From assembly GCA_002633025.1 (NCBI GenBank), contig NMRB01000779.1:84860-148859 (forward strand): a stretch of 64,000 bases of DNA, in the 5' to 3' direction. Each line of letters begins with the position of its first letter. Position 1 is the first letter of the stretch. Of the stretch, positions 45,986 through 58,478 are shown piece by piece. Under the pieces are notes generated by a model. The model was not told the origin of the DNA and searched no databases. It was given only the letters and a program-made list of their open reading frames with translations. Source of the stretch: Notospermus geniculatus. Lineage: Eukaryota; Nemertea; Pilidiophora; Heteronemertea; Lineidae. Made by a program: the position numbers and the translations under genes.

Positions 45986-46902
45986 TACCAGAGAAGAAAG
46001 TCCTGGGACTGGAAGTCCTCAATACAAGGGCAATGCATTTTCTCGCCGGTAATGGCCAGGGTTGCGTCATAATCCCTCACTACATGACGAAGGCTTAATC
46101 CACTAGGACAACAGCACCCAGACTTTGATTCCAGGGGGATGTTCTTCCCGTTGGCATGGGTCCTTCGGCATCGCATCAGAGAACCAAATAGAAAGGTTCC
46201 ACAAAAATTCACAAGGTTCCATATAGAACCTTGAATGTCGTATGGCACAAGAGCACCAGGGAGCAAGTTTCTGCGAAGGGCAGCAGAGCGAATCACCCGT
46301 AGTAATACGTTTTACGCTCATCATGGGAAGCACGGATTAGGGAAATTTCAGCCAATCAGCCTCCTTGAGAAGAAAGTTGGCCAAATAAGTCGCCATCCAA
46401 TCAGAAATCTAGTTATACGGCTGGCTTAACATTTCTGTATGACTGGCCCACTCATCACTGGGCTATACATGGCCAATCACAGACAGACACGTGCACTTCC
46501 TCGGTCTCTCGGTCATCGACGTGCCATGGAAGTATTTGAACACGGTTTGGCGCCCTCAAAGTATCCAACTGAGACAGAAACCTTACTTCAGAATTGTCTG
46601 ACCATAGACAGTTGGCATTTAGCCCTCAGATTGTTGAAGCTGGATTTCAAAGCCAGTTCATCAGTCACCCGGGTGACTTTAACCAAGAAATATTTCTCAC
46701 TCATCTTGGCTTCTGACCTTTGTGACTAATGCTACAGAAGGTTGAAATGTACTGTGGTTTCGCTAGACAGCTGCCACCCATGCGTGAAATTGACAATTTA
46801 AGGAAGAGAAAAGAGACAAGGCAATCGCATTTGTTGATTTCTCGTCTTCTAATGTTGTTTCGCCTCGGGTAGAAATTCTGTGTTCACAAGCCATGCTGGA
46901 AT
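45986..46902. other. intergenic; CCAAT words
   Basis: 'gccaatcag', 'tccaatcag' and 'gccaatcac' occur at about 46353, 46395 and 46471. A short hairpin, 'aaggttccatatagaacctt', lies at about 46214. No gene. Confidence 0.45.
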
Positions 46903-47350
46903 CTCTGAGTCGGTGAGGAAGCTCCGAGTCGGTGAGGGAACTCCGAGTCGGTAAGGACGCTCCGAGTCGGTGAGGAAGCTCTGAGTCGGTGAGGGAGCTC
47001 TGAGTCGGTAAGGAAGCTCTGAGTCGGTGAGGAAGCTCAGTCGGTGAGGAAGCTCTGAGTCGGTGAGGGAACTCCGAGACGGTGAGGAAGCTCTGAGTCG
47101 GTGAGGGAACTCCGAGTCGGTGAGGAAGCTCTGAGTCGGTGAGGAAACTCTGAGTCGGTGATGAAGCTCTGAGTCGGTGAGGGAACTTCGAGTCGGTGAG
47201 GAAGCTCTGAGTCGGTAAGGATGCTCTGAGTCGGTGAGGAAGCTCTGAGTCGGTGACGAAGCTCTGAATCGATGAGGACGTTCTGAGTCGGTAAAGAAGC
47301 TCTGAGTCGGTGAGGAAGCTGTGAGTCGGTGAGGAAGCTCCGAGTCGGGT
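46903..47350. repeat. 19-bp minisatellite, about 23 units
   Basis: The unit is CTCTGAGTCGGTGAGGAAG with variants (CTCC, GGGAA, GTAAG, GACG). Because 19 is not a multiple of three and the unit lacks stop codons in several frames, long minus-strand frames (223 and 123 codons) arise with a 19-residue period (LRASSPTQSFLTDSELPHR). These are most likely a by-product of the repeat. Confidence 0.95.
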
Positions 47351-48163
47351 AGGTGACAGGCAAGGGAATATTTCCTTGAAGGATTTCCACGGTGATTCTT
47401 TCATCCATCTTGAAAAGTCAAGGCCTCCGATCACGTCGCCTTCGGACTAGGCTCCACTCACTATAGAGAGAATGAACCTTTGATGGTCAAAGATGCCTTC
47501 ACCCCAACTGGATGTTCCGCTTCAGTGGCATGGAAATTCGGTGCGAGAAGGCCCAGTCTTTTCATTCAAAAAAGAGCATGCGTTCCACTCACAATGCAGA
47601 GAAGGACATGTCAGTGTGATCGGCAGCCAAAAAAGAAGGGTGATGGAGTTTTCCCCGCCCACACCCACTATAGTCGACAATTTTGTGTGTTCGTGTTAGT
47701 TATAATAAACAGTCCTGTGTCGAGTAACTAATAGCCCCAGTGCTCCCATAATATAAATAAGAAACGCTGAGTTTTTGTTTTTTTACCCAATAATGATACA
47801 CCTGTCACGAAATGGGAAAAAAATTCTGCAAGCTGGCTTTGAAGGCGAGATGCCTGTAGGACTGTGCTCCCTGACATTTGGTGACGATAGCTGATGGTGA
47901 GCGCCAATCTGTGGAGTCATCCCGGGTACACCGGGCTGTTTGGCATTTTGAGATGCCACATCGTGTTCGAATTTTCTTCGAGGCTAAAAAAATGACATGA
48001 TATCTTGACACATGATGATGTCTTTACAAGCAAATTGGTCAAAATTCCAGTCACCGTGTTGTATTATTTCGCGCAGGGTTCTTTCGGATGCTGCCTTTCA
48101 TTATAATTCCCACACCATGACGCCTTGTTTAACATAGGCCATTGAACCATCTTTTTTGAAGAT
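47351..48163. other. intergenic, no gene seen
   Basis: No supported feature. Confidence 0.5.
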
Positions 48164-48265
48164 GGGGATTTGGCCTAGTGGTTAAGGCGTGCTGACCCTT
48201 AGTGCTGGCGATTGATGCCTTATGCGAGGGTCCGTGGGTTCGAATCTGGTAGAAGGACGCGATGA
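48164..48265 (+). repeat. tRNA-like SINE or degenerate tRNA
   Basis: GGGGATT is followed by an A box TGGCCTAGTGGTTAAGGCG (48171) and a B box GGTTCGAATCT (48237). The 66-base spacing suits a tRNA with a long variable arm (Leu or Ser type). The T stem and the acceptor stem do not pair properly, so this is not a working tRNA. A tRNA-derived SINE head or tRNA pseudogene fits better. No poly(A) tail or second copy was found. Confidence 0.55.
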
Positions 48266-51025
48266 CTTTCATCTTAGAAACCCGTTTCTATTTCTTATCC
48301 CACACCATGACGATAGCGAAATGCACTTGCTCCTTTCCAGTCGTCAAAATCCGTCGGAAAACCATAATTAAAATCGGCGTCGAAGTCCAAATCAGTTAAA
48401 AGGTATTGTTGAATACATGCACTTCCATCTAACTGATTACACCAGTAAGATGCTCCTTAAGATGACGTGTCCACTTTAAAATTTAATTCGAGTGATATCA
48501 ATATTGACAGTAATTGATGGATGTCAATATCAATTAATATGTGACTGATGACCTTAGGAGCTAGATGAAGCTGGACATGTTGGCAGTGTGGCTTGTCGGC
48601 TCCGTACAGGATGATGTACAGGGGAGTTGTATAGCTAATCTGAAGTCACGTTGCTGCGTGGAAAGTGGAGTGAGAAGAAGTCAGATAACTTTACTGATGG
48701 GAAATGCCTGATAAGCATTCCTGGTTTCCCCTCCTTTACCAATTGTTGTGTATTTTCTATTCTTGCCGTCCTCGAGGCTGGGAATTCTCAATCGTCCGCC
48801 TGTGCACCCATTGTGTCTCACAGGTCGGCGCTAGGCGGCGCTCATTATGCACGCAGGTCGAATTACGAATTACGAATTACGAGGTCAGTGCGAGGTACGA
48901 GTGCCACCTGTCGTGACAATGCCTGTGCACCCTCTGTGATCATGGCTTCTCTTCGAATGACGCCAGTTCTATCTCTAAAGTAACCGCACCGCCATTATGG
49001 ATCACGTGACACTAGGACGGGGCGCCTGGTACAGTTTTCTCACACTCTTTCGCGCAATTCGTCGCTTCTGTGCGAACAGACGACGTAGGTCATTTTGTTG
49101 GTTCGGCTCCCAAACACGTTTGGATCAACGTGTAGCCTACTGTTTTATTCTACCCCACTTAAAATGCCTCTCGGTTTGTCGCGTGCCTGGTCTGGCTAGG
49201 CCACCAATCAGAATGCAGTATATATTTGCCTCGAATCCAATTACGCCTACTCCATTTTGTTGGTTCGTCGTTCCGAGATAAACAAGACAACCGATACTAC
49301 TCCGCCCCTGAAAACCATGGGCGTGGTGACAAGACTTCGATTGCATGAACATGTTGTGTTTACACTTGACTTGGACTCAATTTTGTCAATAATTCTGCCA
49401 TCGATATCGGTGTTTCAACCCCGATGATGTTCACCTGTCTTAAACAGAGCTGTTACCCTTGTGACCCTCGGCGCAGCCACAGGGGCAGAGCGAAGTAATT
49501 GATAGCGCAATAGATTCCCAATACAGGTTTATTATGGCTATATATGTGGGCACGTAATGGGACTCTGGGTCTTCCGATCCCGATCGAACCGGCAAAGCCG
49601 AGTTAATTTCCGGTAGCACAATTAACCTCAACTCGCTCTTGGCAAGAACCTTTGCCAATGTCACAGTTGCCCAGTCAAGTTTCTGTGCATGGGGTCCATC
49701 TTTGGTCTACATCTTTACTGACAGCCTTTCATTTTGCCAAAGTCTCTTCAAGACGGGCGACCATTTTCTTTAGTAGTCGGAATTTACTGTGGTCACCAGA
49801 CCGAAGAAGTCACGGTCCGCTCCCCTCATCTGATCAGTATTTATGACAGCATCTCGTCGCGTACGATAGTATGCCATGAGTAATATACTTGTATAGACTC
49901 GACTAGTATTTCAATAATGAAATTTCTCAACCGCGAAACGATTTCAGATAAAATTAGATCTATTCCCACTGGCGATTTCCAAAAGCAGATATCAACGATC
50001 ATGCTGACGTCATGACAGCATCACGTGACGTATCGTCTGCTCACCAATTTAATCCTTTTCCAATATTATCAACAAAATTTGTTTTGTCTGTGTCTTTGCT
50101 TTGTCTTCAGGATCAGAGTTCAACTAAATATTGACTCGGAATATATCCCGAATAGAAATTTGTCGTTATTTTCATCGTTATTGCGTGGGGATTTACCCAC
50201 CTTAAAGTTAACAGCCGGCGGGGTTACTTTTGTTGTCAAAACATCCGCAAAAACTGGAAAATATAAGTCATGTGCATCAATCATTTTCCATCGGCGAAAT
50301 CAGAATTGTCCATGTCGTGATGTCAACAATTTGTAATGAACGTACATGTATTCATAATGCCTAGGTCACATATCCACCGGGCCCCCTACGATTTTCCCCA
50401 CCGGCGGCTTGCCGTGGATTTCAGAGACCGTACGGGTCCATTACGNGAACTTGACGGAATAAACTACCCTGGGACGTACACAACATGGTTGCTTGCTGAT
50501 GGCCCGACGACTGAATCGGGAAATGAGTCGTTCGTACTGACAATCGTCAAAACAATATTTACCGATGGTATATTTCTTTTACCTTACACGTGTACACACA
50601 CTGTACAAATACAAGTCGTGGGCAGACCGGTCATTCATCCAGCTTAAAATACTGGTTTATTGAATATCACATTGCTCGAGGCCAATTCCCCCTCTACTGA
50701 CGTCATAAGAATATGAAATTTCGCAGAGACCTGGTAATGTGACTGACGTACGCAGCAGGACTCCCTCTCCGATAAGTTTCTTTAACGCTGTTTTGGTTCG
50801 TTCTTGGCGAATTGTCCCGTTGATAAATATGTATACATAAACCAGGAAGGTTACGGCAGAACCGGCTAATTAACTGATAGACTTTTTGTTATTATGTTTG
50901 TTTGCCACCTACAGGTAACTATAACTCAGTGTGACCAGGCCAGGGTGGGGTAGGGTCATTATTTTCCATAAATCAAATACGATCAACATCTCTGCTACGA
51001 CATGGGCGGTTATATCCGCAAATTA
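48266..51025. other. intergenic; single N at 50446
   Basis: Small ATTACGA triplets lie at about 48861..48882. An N at 50446 interrupts a 103-codon plus frame (50336..50647) that I do not recognise. No supported gene in 2.7 kb. Confidence 0.4.
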
Positions 51026-51248
51026 AGTCGTAGGAAAGACGTTGAGCGGCGCTGCAGTCGTAAAGATTATCTGGAGTCGTAGATGCTATTTTAGTCGTTA
51101 CAAAATTATAAGAGTTTGTAATGTTTTGATCTGTTGAACTCCGGGTCATCTTTGCGACTGCAGCGCCGCTCAACGTCGTTTTTAGCTACGACTCGAGGTC
51201 ATCCCGACGACTGCGACTGCAGCGCCACCCAACGTCTTTCTCAGCTAC
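51026..51248. mobile_element. inverted-repeat element with an extra right end
   Basis: Left arm AGTCGTAG-GAAAGACGTTGAG continuing through 'cggcgctgcagtcg' pairs with 51135..51192. A second, partial right arm (gactgcagcgccacccaacg then tctttctcagctacg) follows at 51215..51248. This looks like a MITE with a duplicated terminus. No coding sequence. Confidence 0.75.
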
Positions 51249-52128
51249 GTTTGGGTTGCGGAGCGACTCATGCTGCTGCGTTCGGCGTCTCCATCTCTCC
51301 ACGCCCTTCACCGGATCTTGACATTTCTGATTGCAAACTGCATTTCACTGGTTTCTGTCTTCATATTTTATTAGTCGTGCATGAAATGAGGCTATCACAT
51401 TTTCCAGTCACCCTTAACATTTAGGGATCAGCACGATGTTGCCATTGCACCTCAGTTTTTCATGCAGAAGGGACGGACATGTTCATGTTGTCGGGTAGAG
51501 AAAGAGTTGCTGTTGCAGATCGTGACACTTGAATTAAAGGAGTCACTCAAGAATCCAGTTGAAAATCATATTTTATTAAAGCAGGATAAAATCTTTGATA
51601 TATTTATTGTGGAAATGAACATGAAAATATCATTCTGAATATTCCTCTTTGTCCTGTGGTAAGATGAAATAGCGCAATGCCTTCCTTCCACCACAGGGGA
51701 AAACATCCTTATTTACCTATCTTGAAAACGAAGTTATTACCCCCTATGGAGTTTTTACCATTATCCATAATCATAACAAGAGCACCTATTGCTTTCAGAA
51801 ACGTACCCATTGCGTCAGCATCACATACCACTGACGTCGTCAAATTCCCAGCGCACGCCGTGCTTAATCAAGCTGGTCTGTTTTCCTCGCTATTTGGATC
51901 ATCTATCAGCATCGATGCCCGTTTGCTAGTCTGCCTGATTCCCCCAAGGCCAGGGAGCCCTTTCTAGTCTAGCCCCAGCAGAGCAGGTGTAACGCTGAAT
52001 CTAAATGCCACTTCATTCTCATAGATCACGATGTACCGCGCTCACTGTCAATGATTCTACGCTAATCAAAGGAGATGCTTGCTATAAACATACTGCTATC
52101 TTAGGCATATTCTTTGGTGTATTTTCAG
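51249..52128. other. 5' flank or intron of GPRIN-like gene
   Basis: No gene is seen. A good splice acceptor (tattctttggtgtattttcag) ends at 52128, so this may be the end of an intron between a non-coding first exon and the GPRIN-like coding exon. Confidence 0.45.
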
Positions 52129-52220
52129 GTTGCTAGATTTAGAAGATTCCGGGATTCTACACAGAGAAGGCGCACGAAAAATCCGGGGACAATCTCAATA
52201 TAAAACACTCGTCTCCATGA

Positions 52221-53795
<1,575 letters not shown>

Positions 53796-56728
53796 AGGGA
53801 TACCGACTGCCATCAGGGATCGTCCTCGCACCTCTAGCTTGTAGGGGTTTGTAGTTCACGCCACAATGACCAACCATGTTTGTTCGAGGAGGGAGTCAGA
53901 AGAGCACTGTTCGATCACGTCGGCTAACCTAAGGTCACTCGTCATATGGGACGCTCACATTTTCCATTTAACAGACGAGTTCTGATCGTGCATTCGCACA
54001 GAAAATGTAGTTCTATGATGCCATGATTTCATGCGATTTGGGAACGGATCTAGTCCGAGAGACTGTGGGATTCCGAGTCAACGAAAGTGAAATCCCGTTG
54101 TTGATATTCGTACAGCTTCCATCCTTGCCCGGAATACCATCATCATCGTCCACATTGTTTGTGTGTCAGTATATACAACAGTGATAAAGTGTTGATATTA
54201 TAGTCGAAATCATGTCAATTACCGAGCGTTTTGTGAGAAATGTTGTAAAATCACATCGTCGAATAGATGGTGAAGTGTGATTGTGGATTAAAGTCCAACT
54301 GATGAAGTGACTAGGGCCTATACGACAGTCAAAAAATTCATAATTTAGTTATTTTGCCGTTAAAAAATCCGTTGTGGAGTATCAGTGGTGCATTGGAAGC
54401 GGTCTTGTGGTATTGATATCGTACGCAATGGAATTGGAAATAAAAGTGATTGTAGTGCATTGAAAGTGAAAAATATGGAAATGCATTACAAGTCGTATCA
54501 CAGTTTGATGTTCGCGTCAATAGGAATTTATAGTCAGTCACGTAGGATTCTAGGAAACAGTCGTTTAAAAATGCTGGAAAAATTGCCGAATTAAAGACTT
54601 ACATGTATACATAAAGACTTTAAACGTTACAATCACCTCATCGTAGGACGGAATGAATACGTGGACTGCATGTGGACGGATGCCTTTCAGCAGCAGTTCT
54701 AGGCAGTAATTTGTTGATGAATGGCGCACATTTGTGATTATAAAAATTTGTTAAATTTTGTACAAATTGCATGTCAGAGAAAGATGATGGAAGAGACGAC
54801 AGAACTCACCGACTGCTAAGATTTCCACCATCCTTTTTCATTCATTGGTTCATTACTCTTTATTACTCCCGAAAATTCCGATGCGAATTCTGTGATTGAT
54901 ATTTTCTTCACTTGTCAGTTTAAAACTGGTCACTCCCATCATACTTCCTGACACTTGTTCCTTGTTCAAATGGACCTATCATGTGGTCAGAATGAGCAGT
55001 GTGCATCATTACACAACGCGTACCTCTTTTGTTCGAAATCCTCAGCTAGGCCTGAGAGTAGCGTCAATTGTTAACTAAGTGTCTGCTGCCTGAAATGGAA
55101 ATGGCCCTTCAAGGTCTTATTTTATAACGTCTTTTTGCTCACCAGTATTCGGTGTGTCACTGGAACCCCACCTCTGATGAAAATACTATGAGCCGTATTC
55201 TTAAAGTTTTTGTTTGCAGCGCAGAATACAAAAGCTTAAAGTGGGCCTTAGAGTTCTAAAATACGGGCCCATCACTTCTACTGGCTAAATCTACTGCCAC
55301 ATTGTTCCTATAACAGCCTGGGACCCTTAGTTTGTAGACTCTGTGCAATTTCATAGTTAGAGCTGTTCACTATAGTTACAAAATCATAGTTTAATACTGT
55401 AGAGGGCCTGGGCAAAAATTTTGATGACTGACTCCTGCAGGTGGAACTGCGGAATCACATTTGAAAAAGCATAAGAACAGCCTGTAAACACTGTTACACC
55501 AGGAGGTGATGTGGGCCTATGTGTACCTACATGTGCATTACATTCTTTCACAGTTACTGAATCCTTTAGGCATTTATCCTGAAATGAAAAACACTGATCA
55601 GATTGATGGGGTAAAAGTCAGGTGGAGGGAAATTCATTCCAAGGAATGGAGCTGAGTGAAGCTGTCCGATAGATCTTTCACGAAATCAATCAATCGAAAA
55701 GTACGTTTTCCAAGTAAATGAACACAAAAACTTTACCTGAGAAACAGGCTATGTTAAATTCCTGTCGTATCAATTTAAACATAGTATTTTCAGCTTTGCT
55801 TTGGAATTCCGCAAAAAAAGGATGTAGGAATCTTGACCTTTTATCAGTTAATGAGTTTCTTAATAACTCGTGGGGCACTGAGTACAGCCACGTGATAGCA
55901 TATTCGACCAATCAGATGGGATCTTTGTTTGAATGATGATAGTTTTGAGACCTCTATTACCCTTGTCTTGATATGCACATTAATATGCAGAATTATCGGG
56001 CAGATGTCAGTCTCACACAGCGCTCGACGTACATGTAACTGTGTCTTATGTGATCGGGGCGGGGCTAAAATGAACACCAAATTGATGCTCTATGCTTACA
56101 AGTTAGTCACATCTTAAAGACCAAGTTGAATCTCAAAATTAACTACACTATTATTATTACTGAAGAGTGTATAGAATACACAAATACGCATATTTTGCTT
56201 TTTGTTTCATCAAATTCGGGTGAATAGTTTGGAAGATATCGCGGAATATGTGTGTGAAAAAACCAGTGCTATTTTCCATACAGTAAGGAATTAACCAGGG
56301 TCGAAAATGCTAATTTATGCACGATGTAATTGCAGGTATAAATCAAATCAAATCTGAGTTATCCAATGTGGAGATAAAGTACATTTTCATTTACATATTT
56401 ACTAATAGACAAATTTCTGACTTCATCCTTTCACATGAATAGTTGCGCAAATCCATTACAGCACTAAAATGCAACATGCTCATTATGTAAATTCCTGAGA
56501 TGACGTCATCAAATTAGGTCCAACATTCTCCTCTGACTATTAAATCCATTAAATACGTTATAACTTTGTAACCAGTTGGAATTTTTCAATGGAACAAAAA
56601 GCATCTTGATCAGCATTATTTCCCCTAACTTTCTTAAGCTGTAAAAAATTAGGTCGATGTTTTCACTGATTCACATTTAATCATTTGCATAATAGAAGAT
56701 ATTAAAGAGAAAGGATTACTAACCAGCT
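53796..56728. other. GPRIN 3' UTR and convergent intergenic region
   Basis: The 3' UTR of the GPRIN-like gene starts here. A possible AATAAA lies at about 54439 in 'ggaaataaaagtg'. The rest is AT-rich without supported exons and is present again in copy 2. Confidence 0.5.
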
Positions 56729-56734
56729 TTTATT
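56729..56734 (-). terminator. poly(A) signal AATAAA, minus strand, copy 1
   Basis: On the minus strand 'gtcaataaaagctgg' lies about 210 bases downstream of the stop codon at 56945. That is a normal distance for the 3' UTR of the candidate terminal exon. Confidence 0.45.
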
Positions 56735-56944
56735 GACCCCACCCTCGTCCTCAAAGGACATCGTCGGTGACACACATTCTGCAGGGACTAATTGAATTGT
56801 GAAATGTCAGACCTGACCGATTGCGATATCGAGGATCGCGTGGGCTGTTTGAGTGCCAGTTTGACCTTTAGGCATTAGTTGACCTATCGATGATGGACCG
56901 AAAGGTCGCGTTCAAGGTCATAGAAGGATTGGCCCCACCTCGGT

Positions 56945-57237
56945 CTAACCTTCCGCGTCAGCCGCGACCTTTTGAAGACGTCCTCCGTCTGGCATCTTTC
57001 TGAGTGTCGAAGATCTGGGTGTTGACGATAGATTCATAGGTCGCCCAGATATGTCCTTGGCACCGGAATCTCCCCCTTGCTTGCACCTATGGGGTGGATA
57101 AACATTGGGCACGGATGTGTGCAAAAAGTCGTTTAAACCTCTGAATACATAGCCATTATATTTAACCACCAATACTGTCGGTACTTTCACAGACATTTTT
57201 GAATATTTCATGAAGTCTGCGATATCATGCCATACAC
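56945..57237 (-). CDS. candidate terminal exon of unknown gene, copy 1
   Basis: On the minus strand the acceptor 'cggccttgtttag' (AG at 57239..57238) opens a frame of about 96 residues ending in TAG at 56945. The exon enters in phase 1 (two bases complete a codon). It reads GVWHDIADFMKYSKMS, then VPTVLVVKYNGYVFRGL, a PPHRCKQGGDSG segment and a basic, serine-rich tail. An AATAAA follows about 210 bases on. The same exon recurs at 61797..62089 with only two base changes, one a conservative V/M change, while much of the duplicated block has collected indels. I do not recognise the family. The gene would converge on the GPRIN-like gene tail to tail. Confidence 0.5.
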
Positions 57238-57994
57238 CTAAACAAGGCCGAGGTTTTTTTCGTTTAACCATGAAAACCAGACGTGAAATTAAAAGCAGAT
57301 ATTGGTTCGCCCTTCAATACATAAAGAAAATAATTATACCCTTGGGGATAAACAGATGGCTTTCTTCACTGAACTTTACACAAGAGAAGGGGATGTCGAG
57401 AAAAGCCACATGGCATTCGATTCTGAGCGTCCTCTTCGACTCCGCATATTACAAAGATTTTGCAGTCCGCACGATACCACATGATGAATTATTACGAATC
57501 GCTTGCCTATGATTGGTGGGTCAGCTCCGCACGATTTGTCTGTTGACCCTGTTTTCTGTACAGTTCTATAGGACTCTTGTTTTTGAATGGAGGTTTACCG
57601 ACGAATTTGACAGACCAGTTTTCTTGGTTCTGATTACCTAGCCAAAAATTTGCATATCAATTGGCTCTGTTAACACACCAATCTCCGACATGATTAGTTA
57701 CATGTAAACTTGGAATGAGATTAAGAGGTCTACGCCGATTGGCTATGTGATGAGATCACTGGGCCAATGGCTTAACTCGGAAGTAGGTCAAAATGCTCGC
57801 ACCTGATTTCTTCTCTTTCTGGCTTGGAATATTTGGGAGAAGTAGGCCTACCTTTTCTTTAAAAATGCCCAACTGGAATGAGCCGCATTTATGTGTAGAA
57901 ATGAAAATGGGGCAGGGGCTGGCTTATGTTACTAAATGGAAACAAATCAGTGTCTCATTGTCACAGCGACATCCTCCGAAATATCATTCATTAC

Positions 57995-58128
57995 GAAATG
58001 AGCAAATGCAGAAACGAGAGCTCGCCGTAGCTTGATAGCTCGGTATTCATTTCCGAGAGGCGATCTTCAAGTTTCACCAAGGGCTGCCACCGATCGCTTG
58101 GAAATGTCACGAGGCTAACTATTGTCAT
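57995..58128 (-). pseudogene. truncated exon-like segment at duplication edge
   Basis: This is the copy-1 counterpart of the candidate exon at 62846..63033. It is identical to copy 2 over about 145 bases but is cut at 58128, where the duplicated block ends. The upstream third of the exon and its acceptor are therefore missing here. If the exon is real, this copy cannot be spliced normally. Confidence 0.3.
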
Positions 58129-58245
58129 ACTATTGTCACGAGGCTAACTATTGTCTCACTGTCCGTTCCACTAACTAGGCTATTCAATATTATACTTCAA
58201 CAGGGTTCTTTTCCAGACTGTTGGAAACTCGGTATTGTTGTTCAG
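58129..58245 (+). mobile_element. LINE reverse transcriptase fragment at the junction
   Basis: The 116-bp spacer between the two duplication copies stays open in the frame of 58129 up to 58245. From about 58159 it encodes LSVPLTRLFNIILQQG then SFPDCWKLGIVV. The 'LF-N-S/I-L-x-x-G-x-FPDxWKxxxVxP' pattern is the well-known block ahead of the catalytic part of Jockey, CR1 and RTE-like non-LTR reverse transcriptases. Only about 29 codons remain. It also carries a 23-base repetition of the copy-1 end (cacgaggctaactattgtc). It breaks off exactly where copy 2 begins. Confidence 0.7.
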
Positions 58246-58478
58246 GCGCTGATTTGGATGCTGAGATCCTAGGTGTTGCCATCCAGCAACATCTTAACTT
58301 TATCATGGACAAGGCGGACTGCCAAGAGGGACTGAGCGAGGATGATGAACGCAAGGCCAAACGGTCCTCCCGGAAGAGGAAGAAGTCCGACGCCAGCGAG
58401 AGACAGACGAACGGCGAGTCGACTGCAACCAAGTTATTCCTGCGGCTTTTCTGTCTTTTTGGAAGGAAAGATGGATGA
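58245..58478 (+). pseudogene. headless GPRIN-like C-terminus
   Basis: It carries the last 76 codons and the stop of the GPRIN-like gene, joined upstream to LINE sequence in a different frame. The GPRIN frame runs back only to a stop near 58175 and has no ATG. Against copy 1 only two base changes were found (TTG to CTG and ACG to ACC), both silent, so the piece is recent or still constrained. Without a promoter or start codon it is a pseudogene, unless it is used as an alternative 3' exon. Confidence 0.8.

Noticed and set aside
46763-47434. 223-codon minus-strand frame as a gene
   Set aside because: It is almost entirely the 19-bp minisatellite read in frame. The flanking codons show no domain.
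57210-57512. 100-codon plus-strand frame as a gene
   Set aside because: The frame is broken in the second copy of the duplication and lies opposite the better minus-strand exon.
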